The notes below the pieces were generated by a model. The model was not told where the DNA came from and did not search any database. It saw only the letters and a program-made list of their open reading frames with translations. This document shows positions 8,491-17,853 of a stretch of 64,000 bases of DNA, piece after piece. Both the position numbers and the translations under genes were made by a program. Each line of letters begins with the position of its first letter. Position 1 is the stretch's first letter. The DNA comes from Vibrio sp. 99-8-1 (GTDB lineage Bacteria > Pseudomonadota > Gammaproteobacteria > Enterobacterales > Vibrionaceae): positions 1 to 64,000 of the forward strand of contig NZ_VTXE01000023.1 in the NCBI RefSeq assembly GCF_013114595.1. The letters run 5' to 3'.

Positions 8491-8789
8491 TCTTTATTCT
8501 CAACCAAAAGCTGAAATAAACTCTCTTTTTCTTCATCTGTATGAGACTTAAGCTCGTTAGAACCTCGCGTTATAGTGGCAATGCCAACACCAAGCATTTG
8601 GCTTATCTGCCGCTGAGAAATATCCCCTTTAAGTAACTCATTAAAAATATTCACTCTGGCAACAAGTGCGTCTCTTTCATCTTGAGTTAACAATGAGGTC
8701 AACAACATCTCATGTTGATCTTTCTCAGCAGCACTTTTCACTAAACGAATGACGTGTTGCCAGTCCGTAAACTCTGGGGATAAAGACAT
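8478..8789 (-). CDS. trpR: Trp operon repressor
   Basis: TrpR binds L-tryptophan and then represses trp biosynthesis genes. The 103-residue all-helical protein contains the reading head QRQISQMLGVGIATITRGSN, nearly identical to E. coli TrpR. I start at MSLSPEF, eight bases after an AAGAG ribosome binding site, rather than at a GTG three codons earlier. The last codons and stop fall inside the right end of palindromic repeat A, so the C-terminus after the last helix is element-derived. I did not find a convincing trp operator upstream. The slt-trpR-yjjX order is as in E. coli. Confidence 0.94.
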   Translation of the reverse strand: MSLSPEFTDWQHVIRLVKSAAEKDQHEMLLTSLLTQDERDALVARVNIFNELLKGDISQRQISQMLGVGIATITRGSNELKSHTDEEKESLFQLLVENKDILK

Positions 8790-8822
8790 AATTATCACTC
8801 TTATTGGCGGTACAAAACTTAA

Positions 8823-8870
8823 TAAAAAAACAAAAGCTGGCTAACGTTAAGTGGTTCCGTCAAGCCAGCT
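8823..8870 (-). terminator. slt intrinsic terminator
   Basis: On the minus strand AGCTGGCT pairs with AGCCAGCT across a 20-base loop, followed by TTTGTTTTTTT. It lies about 40 bases after the slt stop and before trpR, separating the two genes. Confidence 0.85.
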
Positions 8871-8910
8871 CATCTCATTGAGTATATATAATTTTCAGTT
8901 TGGTTTTAAA

Positions 8911-10839
8911 TTAATATTTCGTTAGCAGTTCTTGAGGATGAAGAAACTCCCCTTCAACTCTCATCAACTGACGATAGTAGGTTTCAAACATCAGTATATT
9001 CTGCACATATCCCCGAGTTTCTTTATAAGGAATAGACTCTATGAAAGCAAAAGCATCCAGTTTACTGTTACTGCGTTTACGCCATGTTTTTACTCGATGA
9101 GGTCCCGCATTATACGCTGCCAAAGCAAAAATTCGGTTATTATCATACTGATTTAAAAGGCTATTAAGATATCGACTGCCTATCTCTATGTTCTTTTTAA
9201 CATCATAAAGTTCACTGGCACCTTTGTAATTCAACTTAAACTTTTTAGCCGTGTATTTTGCCGTTGTAGGCATGATTTGCATAATACCTCTGGCTCCTAC
9301 CGGAGAACGAGCCTGCACATCCAGTGCACTCTCTTGTCTTGCTAGAGACATGAGTGTAATCGGATCAACATTGTGTTTGTCGCCATAAAAGTTGAACCAC
9401 CATTGATGCGCTACAGGGAACCTCAATGCTGTGTGATCCCACATCTCTGCTTCAATGGTCGCTTTTACCGTTAAATGGTGCCAATTTTTCTTTGCCGCAT
9501 AAAGAGCCAGCGCTTGCTGCTCCTCTTTATCCACTTGCCACAATAACCAATTCCACTCTCGCTTAGCTGCGGCGATTTTATCAACATCAATAAGTTCATT
9601 TATCCGCACTAAACTCACTTGATAGGGTTTCAGTATATCTAGCGTGGTGTTAACACGAGACACTTGATAAGTGACAGGCTTATCCAGTGATTTAGCAGCA
9701 GCAACACTGTAAAAATTGCGCTTACCTAACAGTTTTTGTAGTCGCTCTATCCCTTCACTCGATGCTCCTAACGCCAGTTCACTTCTGCCCAACCAATACT
9801 GCCAACGCATAGAGTTTTGATTGGATTCCGGCAGGTAAGCAATCCATACCGGGATCATAGGCCAGTCCGCTTGACGAATCGCCAAACGAATTCTCTGCTC
9901 AATCATGGAGACATTAGTGGAGTGTTTTAATACCTCATCTCGCCACACAGCAAGATAAAGCTCCTCGGTCTCCAGCAATCGAATAGCAATAAAATCTGAC
10001 AACCTTTGCGCTTGTTCTCCAACTATCTGTTGGGCATCAAGCACAATCGGTAACGTACGCTGTGCTAAGGCAGGATCTTTTCTAGCTAATTTTTTTAAAG
10101 CAATTTCAGATTTCTTTCGGTTATCCTCGTTTGCCGGATGCTTTTGTGAAAATTCCGTCACATATTGAGGATTTCTTAATAGATACTTTAGCTCTTTGGC
10201 AAGAAACTGACTGCGTTCACTGGTCGTCATTTTTGCCAGATAATTCATTAAGGTAGCGCTATTTCTCTCATAGCTAAGCAACATACGCCGCAGTACCAAA
10301 TCGTCCGTTCTTAATCCTGCTTTCTGCCATTCAAGAAACAGAGGTTCGCAATTATCGGATACGCTGTTACCACTGAGCCAGAGTTCAGTCGCACCTTTAT
10401 ACGCTCTATCTTCATTACCATTTTTCAGCTGAGCATAATAGAAGCTACAACGATACTTCTCCATCCTAGGCTCTGTTGTCTGATATTGATAAAAAGTTTG
10501 CCAATCTCCTTTCTTTATCAAAGCATCTAGATACGCTGCACGGATGCTATTAGAGAAAGGGAATGATTGATGCTGACTAACAAACTGATTGACTTCTTCA
10601 GGTGTCCTTTTACCTATATTGACCAGAAATGTTCGGTAATCAACATACGGAGTAAGAGGATAATTGGCGATTTGATCGCGAATTTGCATGTACTTTTCTA
10701 TCTGTTTCTTATCCAGATATTTTTGAGCTTTTTGATATGTGACTCGCTGCTGTTCTAAAGACGCAGGCGCCGCGAATGCGCCTGTAGAAATAGCCAATAT
10801 AGGCAACACAGCAGATACAAGTTTGTTCATGCGAAACAT
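8911..10839 (-). CDS. slt: Soluble lytic murein transglycosylase
   Basis: Slt70 is a periplasmic enzyme that cleaves peptidoglycan glycan strands, leaving 1,6-anhydro ends. The protein has a signal peptide (cleavage near TGAFA|AP, residue 24), a long alpha-superhelical ring domain, and a C-terminal goose-lysozyme-like domain. There RQESALDVQARSPVGARG carries the catalytic glutamate at about 503, and AAYNAGPHRV follows. The length of 642 compares with 645 in E. coli. A start three codons later (MNKLVSA) is equally possible. It is transcribed leftwards toward trpR but separated by a terminator. Confidence 0.95.
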   Translation of the reverse strand: MFRMNKLVSAVLPILAISTGAFAAPASLEQQRVTYQKAQKYLDKKQIEKYMQIRDQIANYPLTPYVDYRTFLVNIGKRTPEEVNQFVSQHQSFPFSNSIRAAYLDALIKKGDWQTFYQYQTTEPRMEKYRCSFYYAQLKNGNEDRAYKGATELWLSGNSVSDNCEPLFLEWQKAGLRTDDLVLRRMLLSYERNSATLMNYLAKMTTSERSQFLAKELKYLLRNPQYVTEFSQKHPANEDNRKKSEIALKKLARKDPALAQRTLPIVLDAQQIVGEQAQRLSDFIAIRLLETEELYLAVWRDEVLKHSTNVSMIEQRIRLAIRQADWPMIPVWIAYLPESNQNSMRWQYWLGRSELALGASSEGIERLQKLLGKRNFYSVAAAKSLDKPVTYQVSRVNTTLDILKPYQVSLVRINELIDVDKIAAAKREWNWLLWQVDKEEQQALALYAAKKNWHHLTVKATIEAEMWDHTALRFPVAHQWWFNFYGDKHNVDPITLMSLARQESALDVQARSPVGARGIMQIMPTTAKYTAKKFKLNYKGASELYDVKKNIEIGSRYLNSLLNQYDNNRIFALAAYNAGPHRVKTWRKRSNSKLDAFAFIESIPYKETRGYVQNILMFETYYRQLMRVEGEFLHPQELLTKY

Positions 10840-11067
10840 TGATTACCCATTTCCTAGCCAGTTAGCTGATGATTGATGGTTATAAACACAATACAGCAGA
10901 CTGTTTAAATACATGTAACGCTAATGTTAGAAAACTATCATGCTATAGATCAAGCCCTATCTCTCATTATTTTGTCACGAAACCAAGCTTTATTAATCTC
11001 ATTCTCACTTGAGATAATTTGGTATAAAATAATCCCTCATTTTTTCAAAACATAGGATCAATCGGCA

Positions 11068-12735
11068 ATGGCTGAATACGTCTATACCATGTCGCGAGTG
11101 AGCAAAGTCGTGCCACCTAAGCGTCAAATTTTAAAAGACATTTCTCTAAGCTTTTTTCCTGGAGCCAAAATTGGTGTTCTAGGTTTAAATGGTGCGGGTA
11201 AATCTACCTTACTTCGTATCATGGCAGGTATCGACACTGACATTGATGGTGAAGCTCGTCCACAACCGGGACTCAATGTAGGTTACCTACCTCAAGAACC
11301 GAAGCTTGATGAGTCAAAAACCGTACGTGAAATTGTAGAAGAAGCCGTTGCCGATGTTGCGGGCGCTTTATCAAGATTAGATGCCGTTTATGCCGCTTAC
11401 GCAGAACCAGATGCAGACTTTGATGCTTTGGCCAAAGAGCAAGGTGAACTTGAAGCGCTCATTCAAGCTAAAGATGGTCACAATCTAGATAACGCATTAG
11501 AACGTGCCGCAGATGCACTTCGTCTCCCAGAGTGGGATACCAAAATTGAAGTTCTTTCTGGTGGTGAACGTCGTCGTGTGGCTATTTGTCGTCTATTGCT
11601 AGAAAAACCCGATATGCTGTTGCTAGATGAACCTACTAACCACCTTGATGCGGAATCTGTAGGTTGGCTTGAGCGCTTTTTGGTTGACTACAACGGAACC
11701 GTTGTGGCAATTACCCACGACCGTTATTTCTTAGATAATGCCGCAGGATGGATTTTAGAACTTGACCGTGGTGAAGGTATTCCATGGGAAGGTAACTACA
11801 CATCTTGGCTTGAACAAAAAGATGCACGTTTGAAACAGGAAGCTTCTCAAGAGAAAGCGCGTCAAAAAACCATTGAGAAAGAGCTGGAGTGGGTTCGTCA
11901 AAACCCTAAAGGCCGACAAGCTAAATCAAAAGCACGTATGGCTCGATTTGAAGAACTGAATACTTCCGATCACCAGAAACGAAACGAGACAAACGAACTG
12001 TTTATTCCACCGGGTGAGCGTTTGGGTGACAAAGTGATCGAGGTTAACAACTTAACCAAGTCATTTGGCGATCGCGTACTTATCGATAACCTCTCTTTTA
12101 GCATGCCTAAAGGCGCTATTGTCGGCATCATCGGTGCCAACGGTGCAGGTAAGTCGACGCTATTTAAAATGTTAAGTGGTACAGAGCAAGCGGACAGCGG
12201 CACCATTGAACTTGGTGATACTGTTCATCTAGCATCAGTTGATCAGTTCCGTGACAGCATGGATGACACTAAAACGGTTTTCCAAGAGATCTCTGAAGGC
12301 GCGGACATCATCAAGATCAACAACTTTGAGATTCCGGCTCGTGCATACTGCTCTCGCTTCAACTTCAAAGGTGTTGATCAGCAAAAAGTCATTGGCGAGT
12401 TATCCGGTGGTGAACGTAACCGCGTACACTTAGCTAAGTTACTCAAAGCGGGGGGTAATGTACTATTACTCGATGAGCCAACCAATGACCTAGATGTAGA
12501 GACCCTACGAGCTCTGGAAGAAGCTTTACTTGAATTCCCGGGCTGTGCCATGGTTATTTCCCATGACCGTTGGTTCTTAGACCGTATCGCGACTCATATT
12601 CTTGACTACCGCGATGAAGGACAAGTGAACTTCTATGAAGGTAACTATAGTGAATACACTGAGTGGCTTAAACAGACATTAGGCGCTCAAGCAGCTGAGC
12701 CTCATCGTATTAAATATAAACGTATGACTAAATAA
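11068..12735 (+). CDS. ettA: Energy-dependent translational throttle protein EttA
   Basis: EttA is an ABC-F ATPase that binds the ribosomal E site and gates entry into elongation according to the ATP/ADP ratio. It has two ABC cassettes with Walker A GLNGAGKST (about 39) and GANGAGKST (about 356), signatures LSGGERRR and LSGGERNR, and LLLDEPTNHLD / LLLDEPTNDLD. The linker between them is rich in charged residues and includes the P-site tRNA interaction motif. There are no membrane segments. The 555 residues are the normal length. It stands alone, divergent from slt, with its own terminator. Confidence 0.96.
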   Translation: MAEYVYTMSRVSKVVPPKRQILKDISLSFFPGAKIGVLGLNGAGKSTLLRIMAGIDTDIDGEARPQPGLNVGYLPQEPKLDESKTVREIVEEAVADVAGALSRLDAVYAAYAEPDADFDALAKEQGELEALIQAKDGHNLDNALERAADALRLPEWDTKIEVLSGGERRRVAICRLLLEKPDMLLLDEPTNHLDAESVGWLERFLVDYNGTVVAITHDRYFLDNAAGWILELDRGEGIPWEGNYTSWLEQKDARLKQEASQEKARQKTIEKELEWVRQNPKGRQAKSKARMARFEELNTSDHQKRNETNELFIPPGERLGDKVIEVNNLTKSFGDRVLIDNLSFSMPKGAIVGIIGANGAGKSTLFKMLSGTEQADSGTIELGDTVHLASVDQFRDSMDDTKTVFQEISEGADIIKINNFEIPARAYCSRFNFKGVDQQKVIGELSGGERNRVHLAKLLKAGGNVLLLDEPTNDLDVETLRALEEALLEFPGCAMVISHDRWFLDRIATHILDYRDEGQVNFYEGNYSEYTEWLKQTLGAQAAEPHRIKYKRMTK

Positions 12736-12756
12736 CTTAGTCACTGTTTCTCATTT

Positions 12757-12785
12757 AAAGACCGCTTAAATAGCGGTCTTTTTTA
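12757..12785 (+). terminator. ettA intrinsic terminator
   Basis: The stem AAAGACCGCT / AGCGGTCTTT with a short TAAAT loop is followed by T residues, about 20 bases past the ettA stop. Confidence 0.9.
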
Positions 12786-12916
12786 TTACCTAGAGCAATT
12801 TCCTGCGATAAGATCGACAGATTATAACTTTTGTTAACCAAGCGCTCAGTATCTTGAAGTTAGTTAGGTATAGTATTAATCTTATACTAGCTATCCACCA
12901 TATTAAGAGAGGATAT

Positions 12917-13285
12917 ATGAGCGAACGTCGTCGCTTTTCCCGTGTCATCTATCAAGCGCCTGCAGAATTACATCAGGGGCAACTCAAGGTCAGCAGTTCG
13001 ATCAAAGATCTCTCTTTACACGGTCTGCTACTGGCTACCCCAGATACACCTCTCGACAGCGCACACCCTGTTGATGTCTTTTTCCAAATTCCTGACAGCG
13101 ACATCATTATCTCATTGCAAGCTGACATCGTCGAAATGACCGATACTTTTATTCGAGTAAGCATTCAGCATATTGATATAGACAGTATTAGCCACTTAAG
13201 GCGTTTAGTTGAACTTAATGTCGGTGATGATGAGTTGTTGCACCGAGAGTTAGAACAACTATCAGATCTTGGTGATCACCATTAA
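12917..13285 (+). CDS. PilZ-domain protein (predicted c-di-GMP receptor)
   Basis: This 122-residue single-domain PilZ protein has the two c-di-GMP binding motifs: RRRFSR near the N-terminus (RxxxR) and KDLSLHG about 25 residues later ([D/N]xSxxG). Such proteins couple c-di-GMP to motility, adhesion or polysaccharide export, but the target cannot be read here. I start at MSERRRFSR, preceded by AGAGAGGA; a further upstream in-frame codon has no ribosome binding site. No neighbour suggests a specific partner. The GGDEF protein at 58.5-60.2 kb could share the signal, but no link is visible. Confidence 0.85.
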   Translation: MSERRRFSRVIYQAPAELHQGQLKVSSSIKDLSLHGLLLATPDTPLDSAHPVDVFFQIPDSDIIISLQADIVEMTDTFIRVSIQHIDIDSISHLRRLVELNVGDDELLHRELEQLSDLGDHH

Positions 13286-13325
13286 ACCTTTTAGTTAATG
13301 GTAAAAAACCAAATTTAATGGTGAT
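13275..13325. repeat. 12-base inverted repeat spanning the PilZ stop codon
   Basis: ATCACCATTAAA (13275-13286) and TTTAATGGTGAT (13314-13325) are perfect inverse copies 27 bases apart, and the first arm includes the PilZ gene's stop codon. It precedes the true terminator and could form an mRNA 3' stem. Confidence 0.6.
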
Positions 13326-13334
13326 TTTCTATGT

Positions 13335-13376
13335 TAAAAAAAGAGCCACTTAACTGAGTTAAGTGGCTCTTTTTTT
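13335..13376. terminator. Bidirectional terminator between the PilZ and RND genes
   Basis: AAAAAAAGAGCCACTTAACT pairs with the following AGTTAAGTGGCTCTTTTTTT almost perfectly, with a two- to four-base loop. T runs on both strands let it serve the PilZ gene and the convergent RND transporter gene. Confidence 0.92.
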
Positions 13377-13427
13377 AGCTTAAATTTTCTCTAATTTACG
13401 TTATATCTGCTGCTAACACGATTATTG

Positions 13428-16400
13428 TCACTTAGCCTTACGCTTGGTCAGCATCAATAGGCATGGTGTTAGCACCAGCGTTAACACTGTGGCAAAAGCC
13501 AATCCACCAGCAACTGCCGTTGCAAGCTGAGACCACCACTGAGTACTAGGAGCACCAAACTCAATTTTTTGATTAATCAAATCGATATTCATCTCCAGTA
13601 CCATAGGCAACAAACCTAAAATAGTGGTAACCGTTGTCAGCATTACAGGACGTAAACGCTGAACACCCGTTCTCAATATCGCTTCTTTCCTATCCAAACC
13701 TCGGGCTAACAACTGATTATAAGTATCAATCAGTACAATATTGTTGTTAACCACGATGCCCGCCAGAGCGATAACCCCTATTCCCGACATGACAATACCA
13801 AAAGGACGCTGGAAAATAAGCAAGCCTGCGAATACTCCAACGGTAGAAAATAGCACCGCACTCAGTATTAAAAATGCCTGATAGAAGCTATTAAACTGCG
13901 TAATCAGTATCAACGCCATCACAGCCAACGCAACTAAAAATGCTGATTCCAAAAACGCCGACGACTTCTCTTGATCTTCGTTCTGACCACGTAGCTTAAA
14001 CTCAACGCCAGATGGCAGCCCGAGCGCGAGTAACTCTTGTTCAATTTTAGGCAACTCTAACGCTAAATTGTGCCCTTCTTTAAGATCCGCCATAACTTGC
14101 AGCACTCGACTACCATCAATACGTTTAATGGTGTCCTGCTTTTTGCTTGGCTTAATCTCAGCAAAGTTAGTAATAGGTACTAAGCCTGCGGGTGTTTTCA
14201 CTCTTAGCTGATCAAAACGACCTATGTCTCTCTGCTCTTGAGGGAAACGAACAAGAATATCCACCTCTTCGTTTGCATCATCCGGTAAGTAATCTCCAAT
14301 TTTCAGTCCATTAGTGACAAACTGAACCGTGTTGCCCACCAAGGTTGCATCGGCAGCAAAACGACCTGCATCGTCTCTCTTAATGTCAATTTGCCAATCA
14401 ATACCCGGTTTACTGGAAGAGTCACTTAAATTATTGAAAGCAGAGTAACTGTCCGCCCAATGACGCACTATTTTGGCACTTTCATCCAGTAACATATTGT
14501 CTCTAGAGGAGAGTTCAATCACCAAATCGTGATCGCTTGGAGGCCCTGCGTCCGGCTTCTTAAATTCAATTTCAACACCGGCGTAGCCAGAAAGCTTTTC
14601 GTCTAACTCAGCAATAATTTCATTTACCGGACGGCGGTACTGCCAATCCACAGGAGTGATCTGAATTTGACCAATGGAATCATCACCCCCGGTTTTGGTA
14701 TAAACACTCTCAAACTCTTTTCCACCAAGTACTGCCGACTCAATATCCACCATAATACGGTCTTTTTCTTGGATAGATAAATCCCCATAAGAACGCACTT
14801 TGATGGTAAATGAAGGAGGATCTACTTCAGGGAAGAACTCAGCCCCTAAACCAGCTTTTGCATAGGTAAAACCCACTCCAATTGAGAGCAAAATAGCACT
14901 GAACAGGATCTTCCACGGGTGGTTAACGGCTAGTGCCAAAGTATGATAATAGAGCTTTGTTAGGCCTGTCGCTTTAGAGAAGTCACCATTGTGCAGCGCC
15001 ACCATTTCTTGTCTAAGTTCAGGTCTAATATACTGTTCTTTACCAATTAAACTGCCTAATACCGGCACAAACAGCAACGCCATAATTAACGATGCCGATA
15101 ATGTGGCGATCAAAGTCATTGGTAGGTACTTCATAAACTCGCCAGTAACATCTGGCCAGAAAAGCAATGGCGCAAAGGCGGCTAATGTTGTTGCCGTAGA
15201 AGCGATAATCGGCCAAGCCATTCGCTTTGCCGCATCGCGATAGGCATCTTGACGCGACATACCTTCATGCATACGCCGATCGGCAAATTCGGTGACAACA
15301 ATTGCCCCATCCACCAACATACCCACTGCCATAATTAAAGAGAACAGCACGACAATATTGACCGTTAAGCCAAATACAGAAAGAACCAATAAGCCCGTTA
15401 AGAAGGAACCGGGAATAGAGACCCCAACAAGAAACGCGGTCCGTACGCCTAAAATGGCAATGATGACAATAACCACCAGAATGATAGCCGACAAGATATT
15501 GTTTTGCAGATCACTAAGCATGATCTTGACATCTTTTGACTCGTCCCATGTGTATTTAACCATCAAGTTGCTTGGCCAATCTTCACGTTGCTGCGCTTTT
15601 TCCATAACCGTTTTAACAAGATCTACGGTTTCAATAATGTTCTCACCAGCGCGTTTTTTAACATCTAACACCACTGCCGACTCACCATCCAAACGAGCAA
15701 AACTATCAGGATCTCGGAAAGAGCGTCGTACCGTCGCAATATCACCAAAGGTGATTACCTGTTTACCATCTACTTTAACAGGCATCTCCAGCACATCTTT
15801 TAACGATTCAAACACCGATGGCACCTTAATAGAGAAACGTCCATACCCTGTATCAACGAACCCTGCGGCAACGACTCGGTTATTAAGCGCAATTAGATTG
15901 TAAATATCACCTTGATCTAAGTTGTAACTCTCCATCAATAATGGGTCGACAACAATCTCGACAATATCTTCACGATCTCCCGCAATATCAACTTCTAAAA
16001 CCTGCTTATAGCCCTCTAACTTATCTCTTAACTGACGGCCTACTTGTACTATTGTTCTTTCAGGAACGGTTCCATACAGAACCACCGACAAAATCGGTTG
16101 ATAGCTAGCCAGTGTCACTTCATTAACAGTCGGTTCATCACTATCCGCTGGAAGTTTAGGCTTTGCCTGATCGACAGCATCACGAACATCTGCCATCGCT
16201 TTATCTAAGTTCATACCAACATTAAATTCCAACGTCACTGAGGCATATCCCTCAGAGGCATTGGAACTCATCTCTTTCACCCCTTCGATAGAGCGAAGTT
16301 CTTGCTCAATTGGACGAACCAGTAATCGCTCAGCATCGCTGGGAGAAATCCCCTGATGACTCACTCCAACATAAATAATTGGGATAGTGATATCTGGGCT

Positions 16401-16511
16401 CGATTCTTTAGGTATGGTGATATAAGTGACCACTCCTGCCATCAAAATAAGAATCAGCAAGGTGATCATGGTACGTGAGCGGGACAACGCCGCGTCAATA
16501 ATCGCTAACAT
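13428..16511 (-). CDS. RND efflux transporter, inner-membrane permease
   Basis: This is a 1027-residue AcrB/AcrD/AcrF-family exporter of the inner membrane, expected to pump hydrophobic compounds through a trimeric complex. The first membrane helix lies at about 14-32, large periplasmic porter domains follow, and membrane bundles lie at about 336-490 and 855-1020. In helix 4 the usual Asp-Asp pair reads VDGAIVV (Asp401, Gly402). In helix 10 the usual lysine is Asn922 (VVNNNIVL), so the classical AcrB proton relay is only partly present. The adaptor gene lies 13 bases upstream. No TolC-type channel is encoded here, so the pump probably uses a TolC encoded elsewhere. The substrate is unknown. 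Confidence 0.9.
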   Translation of the reverse strand: MLAIIDAALSRSRTMITLLILILMAGVVTYITIPKESSPDITIPIIYVGVSHQGISPSDAERLLVRPIEQELRSIEGVKEMSSNASEGYASVTLEFNVGMNLDKAMADVRDAVDQAKPKLPADSDEPTVNEVTLASYQPILSVVLYGTVPERTIVQVGRQLRDKLEGYKQVLEVDIAGDREDIVEIVVDPLLMESYNLDQGDIYNLIALNNRVVAAGFVDTGYGRFSIKVPSVFESLKDVLEMPVKVDGKQVITFGDIATVRRSFRDPDSFARLDGESAVVLDVKKRAGENIIETVDLVKTVMEKAQQREDWPSNLMVKYTWDESKDVKIMLSDLQNNILSAIILVVIVIIAILGVRTAFLVGVSIPGSFLTGLLVLSVFGLTVNIVVLFSLIMAVGMLVDGAIVVTEFADRRMHEGMSRQDAYRDAAKRMAWPIIASTATTLAAFAPLLFWPDVTGEFMKYLPMTLIATLSASLIMALLFVPVLGSLIGKEQYIRPELRQEMVALHNGDFSKATGLTKLYYHTLALAVNHPWKILFSAILLSIGVGFTYAKAGLGAEFFPEVDPPSFTIKVRSYGDLSIQEKDRIMVDIESAVLGGKEFESVYTKTGGDDSIGQIQITPVDWQYRRPVNEIIAELDEKLSGYAGVEIEFKKPDAGPPSDHDLVIELSSRDNMLLDESAKIVRHWADSYSAFNNLSDSSSKPGIDWQIDIKRDDAGRFAADATLVGNTVQFVTNGLKIGDYLPDDANEEVDILVRFPQEQRDIGRFDQLRVKTPAGLVPITNFAEIKPSKKQDTIKRIDGSRVLQVMADLKEGHNLALELPKIEQELLALGLPSGVEFKLRGQNEDQEKSSAFLESAFLVALAVMALILITQFNSFYQAFLILSAVLFSTVGVFAGLLIFQRPFGIVMSGIGVIALAGIVVNNNIVLIDTYNQLLARGLDRKEAILRTGVQRLRPVMLTTVTTILGLLPMVLEMNIDLINQKIEFGAPSTQWWSQLATAVAGGLAFATVLTLVLTPCLLMLTKRKAK

Positions 16512-16524
16512 CTTGTTTCTCCGC

Positions 16525-17616
16525 CTATTGACTTACAGAGTCGACTTTTACCGCAATAACATCATCACCATCACGAACAAAACCTTGTCCTACAGTAATA
16601 ATATCAACGCTATCGCCTAATCCAGACAGCCACACTCCATCCTGTACAGCTTTAACCAGCTGAATGGCAACGAACTTAACTCGGTTATCTTGCAGCACCT
16701 TAACCCCCAGATTGCCATCCTCATCTAAAGCGAGCATCGCAGGAGAGACTTTAATTGCCTTCTTCATTTCAAGGTCAAGCTCTACCTCTGCACTCACGCC
16801 CGCAGGTACTCTCTGGTTAGGGTTTGCGATTTCAATTTCAATGGGGAAGGTATTGGTCGCCACGGAAGAGACACGAGACAGATAGCGCAATGTACCTTCA
16901 ATACGTTCACCATTAATGAGACGAATCTTGGCGGTTTGACCACGTTTTAAACTTTGAACATGTCGTTCACTAACATCGGCTTCTATGACTAATACTTGCA
17001 AGTCAATTACCGTTGCAACCGGATCACCCACACCAACATAATCGCCCACTTCAATAAACAGGTGATCGACAATGCCGTCAAAAGGTGCTTTTAATAAACT
17101 GTTTCGCAGAGAAAGTCGCACCTTGCTCACATCGGTTTTTGCTTTTACTAATGATGCCTGAGCAGAACTATAGGCAACTTCACCCTGTAACCCTTTGCTC
17201 TTTAAAGACTTTGCCGCTTTAAACTCTTTCTCTTTTACATTCAAATTGGCAATGGCCTGCTCTAACTGAATCTCAAGATTGTCTTTATCTATCTGAGCGA
17301 TCGCTTGGCCTTTTTTTACGCTTGCCCCTTTTTTAACCAGAAGTTTCACCACTTTTCCGGCGACTTCTGCGCCAAGCTTAGCTTGCTTATCAGGAGCGGT
17401 ACGACCGTATAGATCCACCGTCTTGGCAGTGAGGATAGCGTCAAAAGTGTCATACTGAACTTTCGCTAAAGGCGCGACTTCTGCTTCACTTTCTGTCTTG
17501 CTTTCTTCAGCTCGAAGCATGCCCATACCAAGCCAGATGGAGAGTCCAATTAGGAGTATCAGTGAGAGTAACCAAGGGCGTTCAGAGAAAAAACGGCTAA
17601 CATGACGTATAGGCAT
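16525..17616 (-). CDS. RND efflux periplasmic adaptor (membrane fusion protein)
   Basis: This is an HlyD/AcrA-like adaptor of 363 residues. It has one N-terminal hydrophobic segment (about 14-34), then a lipoyl/barrel-sandwich half (about 78-100, TAPDKQAKLGAEVAGKVVKL), and a short alpha-hairpin (about 110-165). The second lipoyl half (KAPFDGIVDHLFIEVGDYVG) and a beta-barrel region follow. There is no lipobox cysteine, so it is likely anchored by an uncleaved helix. It precedes the RND permease by 13 bases and forms a two-gene operon with it. No regulator gene is adjacent. Confidence 0.9.
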   Translation of the reverse strand: MPIRHVSRFFSERPWLLSLILLIGLSIWLGMGMLRAEESKTESEAEVAPLAKVQYDTFDAILTAKTVDLYGRTAPDKQAKLGAEVAGKVVKLLVKKGASVKKGQAIAQIDKDNLEIQLEQAIANLNVKEKEFKAAKSLKSKGLQGEVAYSSAQASLVKAKTDVSKVRLSLRNSLLKAPFDGIVDHLFIEVGDYVGVGDPVATVIDLQVLVIEADVSERHVQSLKRGQTAKIRLINGERIEGTLRYLSRVSSVATNTFPIEIEIANPNQRVPAGVSAEVELDLEMKKAIKVSPAMLALDEDGNLGVKVLQDNRVKFVAIQLVKAVQDGVWLSGLGDSVDIITVGQGFVRDGDDVIAVKVDSVSQ

Positions 17617-17682
17617 AACAAGTCCCTTTATTATATTGTTGTTACTATTTAATTCATTTTTATAAAGTACATTTAAATGAAT

Positions 17683-17716
17683 AAAGCCTTACGTAGTTTT
17701 CATTACGCAAGGCCTT
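17683..17716 (-). terminator. erpA terminator
   Basis: On the minus strand AAGGCCTTGCGTA pairs imperfectly with TACGTAAGGCTTT across an 8-base loop and is followed by ATTCATTT. It lies about 120 bases past erpA, beyond the tandem repeats, and before the adaptor gene. Confidence 0.55.
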
Positions 17717-17768
17717 AAATTAATTCAGCGCGTCATTATAACATTAAGAAAATGACGTTATTGTGCTA

Positions 17769-17853
17769 TTGATCAGACAGTAAAGTTGATCAGACAGTAA
17801 AATTGATCAAACAGCAATATCGATCAATTGGTAAACGGATCAAACACTAAATG
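17769..17853. repeat. 17-base tandem repeat at the 3' end of erpA
   Basis: Five head-to-tail 17-base units are visible. Two are nearly identical (TTGATCAGACAGTAAAG and the same ending in A), one has three changes, and two are more degenerate. The last unit contains the erpA stop codon and final codons, so the array seems to have grown from the gene's own end into the intergenic space. Spacers are absent, so this is a minisatellite and not a CRISPR. Confidence 0.8.

Noticed and set aside
15292-15903. 203-codon plus-strand frame inside the RND permease gene
   Set aside because: It is antisense to a well-conserved coding region, has no ribosome binding site, and its Thr/Ile/Lys-rich translation is typical of a shadow frame.
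17769-17853. CRISPR array
   Set aside because: The units are 17 bases, contiguous, with no spacers, and no cas gene is near.
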